Below, piece after piece: positions 1 to 5,673 of a DNA stretch of 12,483 bases; position 1 is the first letter of the stretch, and every line of letters starts with the position of its first letter. The notes below the pieces were generated by a model. It was not told the DNA's origin. It made no database searches and saw only the letters and a program-made list of their open reading frames with translations. The DNA is from a bacterium (GTDB lineage Bacteria > Patescibacteriota > Microgenomatia > Levybacterales > UBA12049). The position numbers and the translations under genes are program-made. The stretch is taken from contig JAKAMH010000024.1 in assembly GCA_021813005.1 (NCBI GenBank), positions 1-12,483 on the forward strand. The letters run 5' to 3'.

Positions 1-103
1 AGAAGCACGGCATTTTGGAGTACCATGTATGGCTCACGGTGCAGACTCTCGGCAACTGTGTTACGCCATGTCCGAAGTGCTGCAAATAAATCAGTGGCTG
101 ACT

Positions 104-132
104 TTCGCATGTGTCTCGTAGTGTACTATAAT
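104..132 (+). promoter_or_regulatory. sigma70-type promoter for the 141 membrane protein gene
   Basis: A perfect TATAAT (127-132) ends 8 nt before the ATG at 141. A weak -35-like TTCGCA (104-109) lies 17 nt upstream. Transcription would start at about 139-141, giving no or almost no 5' leader. No Shine-Dalgarno sequence fits between the box and the ATG. Confidence 0.7.
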
Positions 133-140
133 ACGGGAAG

Positions 141-1136
141 ATGTTCAAAGACCTGTTCCTGCGCAACCTTGAAGCGGATGATTACCAGGAGAATTTTCTG
201 GTCGCAGCCGTTGTCTCAATCCTGGTTATACGACTGTTTCTTAAAGTCACCGGTTATCCGCAGCTCGGGGGTGGTACGCTGCATATCGCGCATATGCTCT
301 GGGGCGGCTTCTTCATGATGATTGCCATTATGATCCTGCTGTCATTTCTTAGTCGCAATGCCATGAACGCGGCCGCGGTGCTGGGGGGAATCGGCTTTGG
401 GGCATTCATCGATGAGCTTGGCAAATTTATCACGCGGGACAACAACTACTTCTTCCAACCGACGTTTGCTCTCATTTACGTTATTTTTGTGGCGATCTTT
501 CTCTTCTCCCGCTTCCTTCCCAAATACAAGCGCATCTCGCAGAAAGAGTATCTGGTCAACGCACTTGACATGGTTCGGGAGGCAGTGGTCAACGATCTCG
601 ATGTAGAGGAGGAGAAAAAGGCCGTCGAGTATCTCAAACACGCAGACCCGAGTGATCCCATCGTCCGGTCGATGATACACCTTTTGGCGGAAATAGAGTC
701 GACGCCGTCCGGTCCGCCGAGCTTCATGATGCGGGTGCGGCGTCTGCTTCGGGCTACGTATCTCCGTCTTGCCAAATGGCAGCCGGTGATCAAGTTCGTT
801 ATCGCCTTTCTCGTCCTGCAGTTTCTTGCCAACGTTGCCTTCTCAGGCTACGTTTTACTGCTGCACAAGACAATTGCCTTTCATGAGTGGGGAGAGACGA
901 TCTCATCTCTTGTCGCAGGATTTTTTGTCATCGGTGGCATCTGGATCATGCGGAAATCAAAATATGAGGCTTACCGGTATTTCAGAATCTCCATCTTTAT
1001 CTCCATCTTCTTAACTGAGTTTTTTGTCTTCTACGAGACGCCGTTTCTTGCTATCCTGGCACTTGCCGTCAATATCATCATGCTCGCCGTCCTCAACTAC
1101 GTAATCCTCATAGAGAAGCATCATGTGGTGGGGTAG
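141..1136 (+). CDS. conserved polytopic membrane protein of unknown function
   Basis: 331 aa. I see about eight hydrophobic segments, near residues 18-36, 47-70, 74-92, 106-124, 216-241, 253-270, 281-298 and 301-325. Two four-helix blocks are separated by a charged, probably cytoplasmic, region at about 127-212 that contains a helical acidic/lysine stretch (VEEEKKAVEYLKH). The third helix ends in the striking sequence FGAFIDELGKFITRDNNYF, with charged residues at the membrane edge. I recall this motif from conserved hypothetical membrane proteins of Actinobacteria and candidate-phylum bacteria, but I cannot assign a function. The ATG is set by the TATAAT box just upstream. It is a single-gene unit with base composition like the conserved genes of the window. 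A transporter or sensor is possible, but nothing in the sequence proves either. Confidence 0.85.
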   Translation: MFKDLFLRNLEADDYQENFLVAAVVSILVIRLFLKVTGYPQLGGGTLHIAHMLWGGFFMMIAIMILLSFLSRNAMNAAAVLGGIGFGAFIDELGKFITRDNNYFFQPTFALIYVIFVAIFLFSRFLPKYKRISQKEYLVNALDMVREAVVNDLDVEEEKKAVEYLKHADPSDPIVRSMIHLLAEIESTPSGPPSFMMRVRRLLRATYLRLAKWQPVIKFVIAFLVLQFLANVAFSGYVLLLHKTIAFHEWGETISSLVAGFFVIGGIWIMRKSKYEAYRYFRISIFISIFLTEFFVFYETPFLAILALAVNIIMLAVLNYVILIEKHHVVG

Positions 1137-1181
1137 AAGATTCAACTATTGCCGATTTAGTCACTCTATTTAACACGCGCG

Positions 1182-1210
1182 TTGCAGAATGAGTAGGTAT
1201 ATGCTAGTAT
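1182..1210 (+). promoter_or_regulatory. promoter for the 1217 gene
   Basis: TTGCAG (1182-1187), a 17-nt spacer, then TAGTAT (1205-1210) with an extended TGC in front. The box ends 6 nt before the ATG at 1217, so the predicted transcript begins at the start codon. Confidence 0.7.
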
Positions 1211-1216
1211 GTAGGC

Positions 1217-1672
1217 ATGAAAGATAAGTGGAATCCTAAGGGTTTTCCGGTAGAGTATGTAAAGGGATTTGCTACCCCGGATGACGAAGCGGTAAACAAT
1301 TTTGTAAGATCTTACGGTGAGAGAGGAGACATGGTCAGAGGCGTGGAATATATACTAAGGGAAAATGGAGGCGAAGTCTATACACAAACTTATGGTGAAT
1401 GGAAAGGGATAGGTTCAATAGTCGTAAGTACGAGTGTAAATTGGGCTGAACCGGGAAAGACTCCGGGAGAATATGATGAGTATGCCAGAACTTTTTGGAA
1501 CTTCACTGGTCCTGCAGATCAACAGTTGAATCGTGCGCATCTTTTGGCAGAGAAACTAAAAGTGGGACTTACTGCAAAACTTTCAGATGAACTCAAGTAT
1601 CCATACCCGACAGCAAATAGGGGTAAGGGTAGTTCTTCTAGATGGAACCCTTTGAGAAGGATAGGCTGGTAG
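1217..1672 (+). CDS. hypothetical protein
   Basis: 151 aa, not recognised. It is soluble and charged, with no signal peptide or membrane segment. The N-terminal part (about 10-55) looks alpha-helical (DDEAVNNFVRSYGERGDMVRG) and the middle (55-75) looks beta-rich. Aromatics cluster at WNFTG (94-98). The C-terminus is basic and Trp/Arg-rich (RWNPLRRIGW). Codon use is visibly AT-richer than in the gene upstream, which suggests a younger or accessory gene. The start is supported by a good promoter whose -10 box ends 6 nt before the ATG. It could be a small accessory or phage-derived protein, but there is no direct evidence for that. Confidence 0.65.
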   Translation: MKDKWNPKGFPVEYVKGFATPDDEAVNNFVRSYGERGDMVRGVEYILRENGGEVYTQTYGEWKGIGSIVVSTSVNWAEPGKTPGEYDEYARTFWNFTGPADQQLNRAHLLAEKLKVGLTAKLSDELKYPYPTANRGKGSSSRWNPLRRIGW

Positions 1673-1839
1673 AGCTGCCGCTTTTTGTATTCTTTGAATT
1701 GCCAGACAACTCCCACGCCCAAAAAATGAGTAAGGGTATGGGCATAAGGAGAAGTGATATATGCTGCAGCGAAGTCATGTCATGATGATATAATTTTGAG
1801 GCTAAACAGTTGCTACCGGATTGATCCAGTTAATAATGG

Positions 1840-1868
1840 TTGACATTGAGACATGCGAATATTAGGAT
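1840..1868 (+). promoter_or_regulatory. promoter of the broken coiled-coil gene
   Basis: A consensus TTGACA (1840-1845), a 17-nt spacer and TAGGAT (1863-1868), ending 9 nt before the ATG at 1878. The promoter is intact although the gene behind it is damaged. Confidence 0.65.
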
Positions 1869-1877
1869 GTATTAACT

Positions 1878-2097
1878 ATGCAAAACACTAATCTTGATCA
1901 AATTTCGAAGCTGCTTGATGAGAAGCTCGACCCAATAAAGAAAACCCTTGATTAACATGGAAAGATTTTGAATGAGCATGGAAAGATGTTGAAAACATTG
2001 AAAAAAGACCAGGACATAATGCTTGATATGCTGGACAGGGAACAAATGGATCGGAAAAAAAGGTTAGAAAAAAATTGAAGAGGACCTATCGATATAA
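1878..2097 (+). pseudogene. broken small coiled-coil protein gene
   Basis: Reading from ATG 1878 gives 25 residues (beginning MQNTNLDQISKLLDEKL), then TAA at 1953-1955. The same frame continues with HGKILNEHGKMLKTLKK and further heptad-like Leu/Ile/Met spacing. A second lesion follows: the run of seven A at 2068-2074 throws the frame into TGA at 2076. With six A it would read KIEEDLSI and stop at TAA 2095-2097. The stop at 1953 lies inside a 21-nt DNA repeat (HGK-I/M-L-N/K-E/T) where the matching codon of the next unit is GAG, so GAA to TAA is the simplest origin. Intact relatives are the short Leu/Lys/Glu-rich coiled-coil proteins common in candidate-phylum genomes, function unknown. A truncated 25-residue product is possible but unlikely to work. 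Confidence 0.65.
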
Positions 2098-2144
2098 AGT
2101 CAACGTGAAGTGTAACCAAGATTGAGTATGTGAAGTTTTAAAGA

Positions 2145-2600
2145 TTAAGTTCTGTAAAAATTGCTTTTAGTGTACGCGTCCAAAAGTACTCTTTGATTAT
2201 GTTCTTCTTGATCAAATCCTTCTTTCACAAATGTTCTATTTGTAAGTTTAAACGGTTGCGGAAAAAATCCTGCGTGTCCATAATAAAAACTCCTGTCAAA
2301 TAACTGCTTTATTCTTGGTATAAATCCCTCGGCCAACTGAACTTGGCGAACAATATCTACTGTTACTAATTTGTTAAAAAGTCTGTGTTCCACTATATGA
2401 TATTCTACCCCCTCTTGCATATCCACTGGGTACTGTTTGTGGTTTGTGTGAAGCACTTCATGTACAGGATGACGTATATTTGCGGCAAGCTTGCCGGGAT
2501 GCAATATATTGGGGGCCAGCATGACTAGAAACTGCGGCGTATACCTCAAGTCTCTTCCTTTGATCTGAGATATAGACGACTCAATGTATTCTGATGACAT
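2145..2600 (-). CDS. hypothetical protein
   Basis: 151 aa, no family recognised, no signal peptide or membrane helix. It is rich in His, Phe and Tyr, with HPGKLAANIRHPVHEVLHTNH at about residues 34-54 and EYHIVEHRLFNKLV at 66-79. The HPVHEVLH segment resembles a metalloprotease HExxH only loosely, since the spacing is HxxHExxxH, so I do not call it one. The RSFYYGHAGFF stretch (103-113) is aromatic. The sequence is AT-rich like its right-hand neighbours on the plus strand. It lies directly behind the Nudix/DUF3467 operon on the same strand but has its own extended -10 box between the genes, so it can be expressed separately. Confidence 0.65.
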   Translation of the reverse strand: MSSEYIESSISQIKGRDLRYTPQFLVMLAPNILHPGKLAANIRHPVHEVLHTNHKQYPVDMQEGVEYHIVEHRLFNKLVTVDIVRQVQLAEGFIPRIKQLFDRSFYYGHAGFFPQPFKLTNRTFVKEGFDQEEHNQRVLLDAYTKSNFYRT

Positions 2601-2611
2601 TGTACTGCTTT

Positions 2612-2620
2612 AGTATATCA
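2612..2620 (-). promoter_or_regulatory. extended -10 promoter for the 2600 gene
   Basis: On the minus strand TGATATACT is an extended -10 element, 11 nt before the ATG at 2600. The predicted leader is only about 4 nt. Confidence 0.55.
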
Positions 2621-2644
2621 GCTCTGAATCTATTATCTGAATTG

Positions 2645-2917
2645 TTAGTTTTTCTTCTCTCCTGACTGGAGGTGGCCCTCTGTCATTGCCAGGAGCTTGC
2701 CCATTTCCTGAATGAATTTTTTGGCGTGTGGTCGGCTCATGCCGACTCTTGTAACAATCCTGACCTGATTGGTGTTGGAAAGCTTCTGTCCGACGTCCAG
2801 CACGATGCCGTCTTCATTGGCTGACATAAATACATTGTCTGTATAGAAAATCGGAGTTGTCTCCAAATTGACATTGACCGCTAGCTGCCCCGGTAGTTCC
2901 GTCTGTTTATCTGCCAT
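2645..2917 (-). CDS. DUF3467 family protein
   Basis: 90 aa. The core (about residues 20-80) fits the DUF3467 pattern: an N-terminal strand, a FxMS..EDGIVLDVG segment (30-43), then VRIVTRVGMSRPHAKKFIQEMGKLL (52-76). In relatives the equivalent Val/Arg-rich strand is followed by SP/RxHAKxL and a helix. The molecular role of the family is not established. The ATG is chosen because an excellent Shine-Dalgarno-like AAGGGGGGTGA (2923-2933) lies 5 nt upstream and the conserved domain starts soon after. A longer frame reaching 3160 would run antiparallel-out-of-frame through the Nudix gene and is not credible. The start overlaps the last 11 nt of the Nudix gene, which predicts translational coupling in a two-gene operon. 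Confidence 0.8.
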   Translation of the reverse strand: MADKQTELPGQLAVNVNLETTPIFYTDNVFMSANEDGIVLDVGQKLSNTNQVRIVTRVGMSRPHAKKFIQEMGKLLAMTEGHLQSGEKKN

Positions 2918-3455
2918 GCGTGTCACCCCCCTTCGCCTTAATTTTGGGTGCTGGCCCTGCTTTGTTCTTAGGGCTACGGAGGGGCAGGCCCCCCTCCAGG
3001 GTATGAGTAAGTGAATAGTCGATAAGGTTATCGCCCCGATAGATATATTTGCCGGAGAAGAAGCCCGGTTTGTCAAGGAAGGGAAGAAATGAGTGATCAC
3101 CCGCCCAGAGGGGAAGATCAAGAAGTTTTGGATGTGGGATCCAGGAGAGCGCCCCTTCATCCGACTCTCTTAGCTCACCTGAAAAGTCATATGCGATGTA
3201 GACAAAGGCAAACCAGTCTTCAATGCCGTCAAACATCGGGAAAAGGAGAAGGCCCTTAAGAATGGGTGCAGTTACCGTGAGTCCCGACTCTTCATAAATC
3301 TCGCGTATGGCGCACTCCTCAGGAGTCTCCCCCTGCTCCATCTTGCCGCCAAGGCCGTTCCATTTGCCCCGATGGATGTCGCGGTCTTTCTTGACGCGGT
3401 GTAGCATCAAAGTATGCGTCTTGGTGCGGACATAACAGAGGGTGGTGAGTTTCAT
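2907..3455 (-). CDS. Nudix hydrolase, MutT/MTH1-like
   Basis: 182 aa. A complete Nudix box GX5EX7REUXEEXGU is present at residues 37-59 (G37, E43, R51-E52, E55-E56, G58). WNGLGGKMEQGE and the following LFPMFDGIEDWFAFVYIAYDFSGEL resemble 8-oxo-dGTP diphosphatases of the MTH1 type. The family hydrolyses nucleoside diphosphates linked to another moiety, and this subgroup usually sanitises oxidised dNTPs in the cytoplasm. Residues from about 150 onward form a basic, Gly/Pro/Lys-rich tail not expected in the core fold. I chose the ATG at 3455 because the fold begins there (MKLTTLCYVR) and a TGCTATACT box ends 6 nt upstream. It is the first gene of an operon with the DUF3467 gene. The exact substrate is inferred. 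Confidence 0.85.
   Translation of the reverse strand: MKLTTLCYVRTKTHTLMLHRVKKDRDIHRGKWNGLGGKMEQGETPEECAIREIYEESGLTVTAPILKGLLLFPMFDGIEDWFAFVYIAYDFSGELRESDEGALSWIPHPKLLDLPLWAGDHSFLPFLDKPGFFSGKYIYRGDNLIDYSLTHTLEGGLPLRSPKNKAGPAPKIKAKGGDTHGR
2923..2933 (-). promoter_or_regulatory. Shine-Dalgarno site deciding the DUF3467 start
   Basis: AAGGGGGGTGA on the minus strand sits 5 nt before the ATG at 2917. It lies inside the Nudix coding end. It is one of the few clear ribosome-binding sites here and belongs to an operon-internal gene. Confidence 0.7.
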
Positions 3456-3461
3456 AGGCAG

Positions 3462-3470
3462 AGTATAGCA
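3462..3470 (-). promoter_or_regulatory. extended -10 promoter of the Nudix-DUF3467 operon
   Basis: TGCTATACT on the minus strand ends 6 nt before the ATG at 3455, predicting a leaderless first cistron. It diverges from the metK promoter only about 15-45 nt away. Confidence 0.7.
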
Positions 3471-3480
3471 CAGACGTATA

Positions 3481-3509
3481 TTGCAAAAGACAGATAAACT
3501 ATATATAGT
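3481..3509 (+). promoter_or_regulatory. promoter of the metK riboswitch transcript
   Basis: TTGCAA (3481-3486), a 17-nt spacer and TATAGT (3504-3509) predict initiation near 3516, just ahead of the first strand of riboswitch helix P1 (3522). Confidence 0.7.
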
Positions 3510-3521
3510 AAAGAAAATACA

Positions 3522-3628
3522 TTGCGAGTGGTAGGGAGAGCTCCGGCTCTTTGATCTACCCAGCAACCGAGCCCATGGGTGGGTCGCGGTGCTAATACCG
3601 GGAGGAGATGTGGTCCCAAGCTCGTCAA
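3522..3628 (+). promoter_or_regulatory. SAM riboswitch aptamer (SAM-I clan, S-box-like)
   Basis: The core carries the S-box landmarks AGGGA (3533-3537), TTGATCTACCCAGCAACC (3551-3568) and GGTGCTAATACC (3588-3599; S-box consensus GGTGCTAATTCC). The fold can be drawn by hand. P1 is TTG-CGAG (3522-3528) with CTCG-T-CAA (3621-3628). P2 is GGTAG (3530-3534) with CTACC (3556-3560), plus an inner AGAGC/GCTCT hairpin (3537-3550) across an asymmetric kink-turn-like loop. P3 spans 3569-3585. P4 is CGGT/ACCG (3587-3600). An extra possible stem lies between P4 and P1 (3600-3617). The short P2-P4 stems and the extra segment may indicate a SAM-I/IV-like variant. It sits directly upstream of metK, whose product is SAM, which strongly supports the ligand. 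High SAM should stop transcription at the terminator that follows. Confidence 0.87.
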
Positions 3629-3653
3629 GGGACAAACAATTGAACCTCCTCCC
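3600..3653 (+). promoter_or_regulatory. antiterminator pairing of the SAM riboswitch
   Basis: GGGAGGAG (3600-3607), just 3' of the GGTGCTAATACC core, is fully complementary to CTCCTCCC (3646-3653), which includes the 5' arm of the terminator. Without SAM these 8 bp would form and block the terminator. With SAM the first strand is held in the aptamer and the terminator folds. Confidence 0.75.
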
Positions 3654-3669
3654 GTATGGGAGTTTTTTT
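3649..3669 (+). terminator. intrinsic terminator of the metK riboswitch
   Basis: CTCCC (3649-3653), loop GTAT, GGGAG (3658-3662), then seven T (3663-3669). This is a textbook Rho-independent terminator, located 118 nt before the first metK ATG. Confidence 0.85.
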
Positions 3670-3767
3670 GTTCTGCAATGCAGAACAACCCTCCGGCAAT
3701 CGCCCCTCGCGTCGCGCTACGCCTGCCGGCCTTTGGAGGGAATAGTACCTGTCTGCCGACAGGCAGG
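3670..3767 (+). repeat. cluster of palindromic repeats in the metK leader
   Basis: Three inverted repeats follow the terminator. GTTCTGCA-A-TGCAGAAC (3670-3686) is a near-perfect palindrome. A larger hairpin is bounded by CCCTCC (3689-3694) and GGAGGG (3735-3740), with CCGGCA/TGCCGG inside. CCTGTCTGCCGACAGGCAGG (3748-3767) can form CCTGTC/GACAGG or CCTG/CAGG stems. From memory, Patescibacteria intergenic regions often carry a related CTGCCGACAGGCAG-like element, and I cannot verify that here. The cluster lies in the readthrough leader, between riboswitch and gene, and may affect mRNA stability or simply be tolerated inserts. Confidence 0.6.
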
Positions 3768-3787
3768 CTGAAAAGACGAGAGGGAAG

Positions 3788-4915
3788 ATGCAGAGGGTTA
3801 TGGATGATATGAAAACTTCGACGTTTACGTCAGAGTCAGTTTGTGCCGGCCATCCCGACAAGATATGCGACCAGATATCAGATGCCGTGCTTGACGCTGT
3901 CCTCAAGCAGGATCCCGATGGACACGTAGCTGTCGAGACAATGGCCACGTATGACAATCTCTTTGTCGTGGGCGAGGTGTCCGCTAATGCATCTGTGGAT
4001 TATGAGAAAATCGCGAGGCAGGAAATCAGAAGACTTGGTTACACGGAGGAGGTATACCATTTCTCAGATCACTCACCGGTAACTGTTGGCGTACACGAAC
4101 AGTCGCGGGAAATTGCGCGGGGAGTCAAGAAAAAGGGTGCAGGGGATCAGGGAATGATGTTTGGCTATGCCTGTCGCGAGACACGGGAGCTGATGCCGCT
4201 GCCCATCATGCTGGCACACGGGCTGACTCGGGCGATCGATACGGCGCGGGAGAAAAAGACAATCCCCTATCTCCGGCCGGACGGCAAGAGCCAGGTAACC
4301 GTCTCATACCAAGACGGTAAGCCGCTCGGCGTGACGGCTGTAGTCCTGGCTGTGCCGCACAGTGAAGAGGTGGAACTTGCCGATGTCAAAGCGGATTTGT
4401 ACAAGAAAGTTGTGCTGCCGGTGCTCGAAAGGTACGGATTTTCCGTCCCGGAGAAAAGCCTCATTGTCAACGGGACGGGTGTCTGGCATACAGGCGGGCC
4501 GGCGTCGGATACAGGTCTGACGGGACGCAAAATCGTCGTAGATACATATGGCGGTTATGCGCGGGTAGGTGGCGGCTGCTTCAGCGGCAAGGACCCAAGT
4601 AAGGTGGATCGCTCAGGCGCTTATGCGGCGCGCTATATTGCCAAGAATATCGTCGCGGCAGGGTTGGCAGAACGGGCTGAGGTCCGTCTCGCCTATTTCA
4701 TCGGCGCCCGCCGTCCTCTCATGCAGGAAGTGGAGACATTTGGGACGGAGAAAGTGTCAGGTAGCGCGATGCGGGACTTTGTCAAAGGACTTCTGGATAC
4801 ATCTGTCGAGGGGATTATCGAGGGGCTCGATCTTCGCCGGCCCCTATACAAAAAGTCTGCCGCCTACGGCCATTTCGGTAGATCTGAATTCCCCTGGGAG
4901 AAAATCTACAAGTAA
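3788..4915 (+). CDS. metK: S-adenosylmethionine synthetase (methionine adenosyltransferase)
   Basis: 375 aa, cytosolic enzyme making SAM from methionine and ATP, with release of phosphate and diphosphate. Signature segments are FTSESVCAGHPDKICDQISDAVLDA (13-37, the ATP/methionine-binding HPDK region), GAGDQGMMFGYA (117-128, P-loop-like) and DTYGGYARVGGGCFSGKDPSKVDRS (252-276). Most homologues read ARHGGGAFSGKD in the last segment, so His to Val (260) and Ala to Cys (264) are small departures. Length is close to the usual 380-400 aa. Three in-frame ATGs exist at 3788, 3800 and 3809. Purine-rich GAGAGGGAAG precedes 3788 and AGAGGG (3792-3797) precedes the others. Family alignment favours 3809 (MKTSTFTSESV), but the longest start is reported. 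It is regulated by the upstream SAM riboswitch and terminator. It supplies SAM to methyltransferases such as the two in this window. Confidence 0.95.
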   Translation: MQRVMDDMKTSTFTSESVCAGHPDKICDQISDAVLDAVLKQDPDGHVAVETMATYDNLFVVGEVSANASVDYEKIARQEIRRLGYTEEVYHFSDHSPVTVGVHEQSREIARGVKKKGAGDQGMMFGYACRETRELMPLPIMLAHGLTRAIDTAREKKTIPYLRPDGKSQVTVSYQDGKPLGVTAVVLAVPHSEEVELADVKADLYKKVVLPVLERYGFSVPEKSLIVNGTGVWHTGGPASDTGLTGRKIVVDTYGGYARVGGGCFSGKDPSKVDRSGAYAARYIAKNIVAAGLAERAEVRLAYFIGARRPLMQEVETFGTEKVSGSAMRDFVKGLLDTSVEGIIEGLDLRRPLYKKSAAYGHFGRSEFPWEKIYK

Positions 4916-5009
4916 TACCACGTCCTCCTCCTGAACCTGCAATTTAATTTTATTTACTAATGTTACGAAGACTTTGTCCCGCCCTGAGAGCTGTATCCAG
5001 ACCGCGTGT

Positions 5010-5025
5010 CGCTAAAGCTTTAGCG
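5010..5025. repeat. 16-bp perfect palindrome
   Basis: CGCTAAAGCTTTAGCG reads the same on both strands (8-bp half sites, no spacer). It could be an operator or a cruciform. No T-run follows, so it is not a typical terminator. Confidence 0.55.
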
Positions 5026-5057
5026 GTGGCGCACGGATTTTACATATAACTTGAAAG

Positions 5058-5086
5058 ATTCTTCTCCCGCTAAGTGGGATCAGAAT
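5058..5086 (+). repeat. REP-like hairpin, copy A
   Basis: ATTCT (5058-5062) and AGAAT (5082-5086) form an outer stem around TCCCGCTAAGTGGGA. It matches copy B at 10206-10234 in length (29 nt) and layout, and shares flanking AGATT and AATGAC. Confidence 0.6.
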
Positions 5087-5116
5087 GACATGCGTGAGGT
5101 GAATTATTAATATGTG

Positions 5117-5158
5117 CATACAAAACTCTATCACTACATAGCGATAGAGTTTTGTATG
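5117..5158. repeat. long perfect inverted repeat (16-bp arms, 10-nt loop)
   Basis: The left arm (5117-5132, ending CAAAACTCTATC) and right arm (5143-5158, starting GATAGAGTTTTG) are exact reverse complements around ACTACATAGC. The stem is AT-rich. With TTTTGTAT on the outer right edge of both strands it might work as a weak bidirectional terminator or insulator after metK and before the DoxX-like gene. An operator or element end is also possible. Confidence 0.65.
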
Positions 5159-5204
5159 GGAACGTTGTTGTAGTGGAGATTAAGATTATGAGGACTGTGA
5201 TGAG

Positions 5205-5233
5205 TTGCAAGATCGGCAGAAACCGGGTACGCT
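5205..5233 (+). promoter_or_regulatory. promoter for the DoxX-like gene
   Basis: TTGCAA (5205-5210), a 17-nt spacer and TACGCT (5228-5233), which keeps the key T, A and last T of TATAAT. It ends 6 nt before the ATG at 5240. Confidence 0.55.
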
Positions 5234-5239
5234 ATATGC

Positions 5240-5602
5240 ATGAAACGGGGAAAAATTGTCTTTTTCCTCCTGAGGCTGAGTCTGGCTTTTGCCTTTTTTT
5301 ATGCCGGGGTCGGCGCAATTATGTCTCCCGGCAATTGGATAGATTTCCTGCCTCAGTTTCTCAGTTACATCATGCCGCCCACGACATTCCTTCTGGGCTT
5401 TGGCATCTTTGAGATCGTCCTGGCCGGCTGGATACTGAGCGGCAAGAAACTGCTCTGGTCGGCGGCGATCGCCGCTGCGATGCTCGGCGGCATAGTAGTT
5501 TTCAATGTCTGGGCATTTTCGGTGGTGTTTCGTGATGTATCTCTGATGTTTGTGGCGCTGGCACTGGCTATCTCCACCTACCCTACCTCACGTAAGGAAT
5601 AA
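5240..5602 (+). CDS. DoxX-like small membrane protein
   Basis: 120 aa with four predicted transmembrane helices (about 5-27, 47-67, 71-92 and 99-113). The N-terminal LRLSLAFAFFYAGVGAIMSPGNW followed by a hydrophobic helix pair resembles the DoxX/DoxD-like superfamily (R-x-x-LafvFlyaGi...P..W). Members are associated with quinone or thiosulfate oxidation or oxidative-stress complexes in other bacteria, but small four-helix members are mostly uncharacterised. The C-terminus is short and charged (TSRKE). The start is supported by the TTGCAA-17-TACGCT promoter placed 6 nt upstream. It is a monocistronic unit converging on the GNAT gene. Family assignment is moderate, function unknown. Confidence 0.75.
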   Translation: MKRGKIVFFLLRLSLAFAFFYAGVGAIMSPGNWIDFLPQFLSYIMPPTTFLLGFGIFEIVLAGWILSGKKLLWSAAIAAAMLGGIVVFNVWAFSVVFRDVSLMFVALALAISTYPTSRKE

Positions 5603-5673
5603 CTGCGAGAAGGATTTTACCGCCAAAATAGGCAAAGTAATGCCAAACTGTAGTAATTTTGCATCAAGAAAAG

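Larger units (their letters stand above)
4916..5239 (+). other. repeat-rich spacer between metK and the DoxX-like gene
   Basis: I find no convincing gene in these 324 bases. They hold, in order, a 16-bp palindrome (5010-5025), a REP-like hairpin (5058-5086), a 16-bp-arm inverted repeat (5117-5158) and the promoter of the next gene (5205-5233). No strong U-tailed terminator follows metK directly. Confidence 0.6.

Noticed and set aside
2177..2600. HxxHExxxH in the 2600 protein as a metalloprotease site
   Set aside because: The spacing does not match HExxH, and no third ligand or fold support is visible.
2907..3160. Longer start (3160) for the DUF3467 gene inside the Nudix gene
   Set aside because: The extra N-terminal part overlaps Nudix coding sequence in another frame and has no family match, while ATG 2917 has a strong SD site.
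3748..3767. CRISPR-like repeat
   Set aside because: Only one copy in the window, with no regular spacers and no cas genes.
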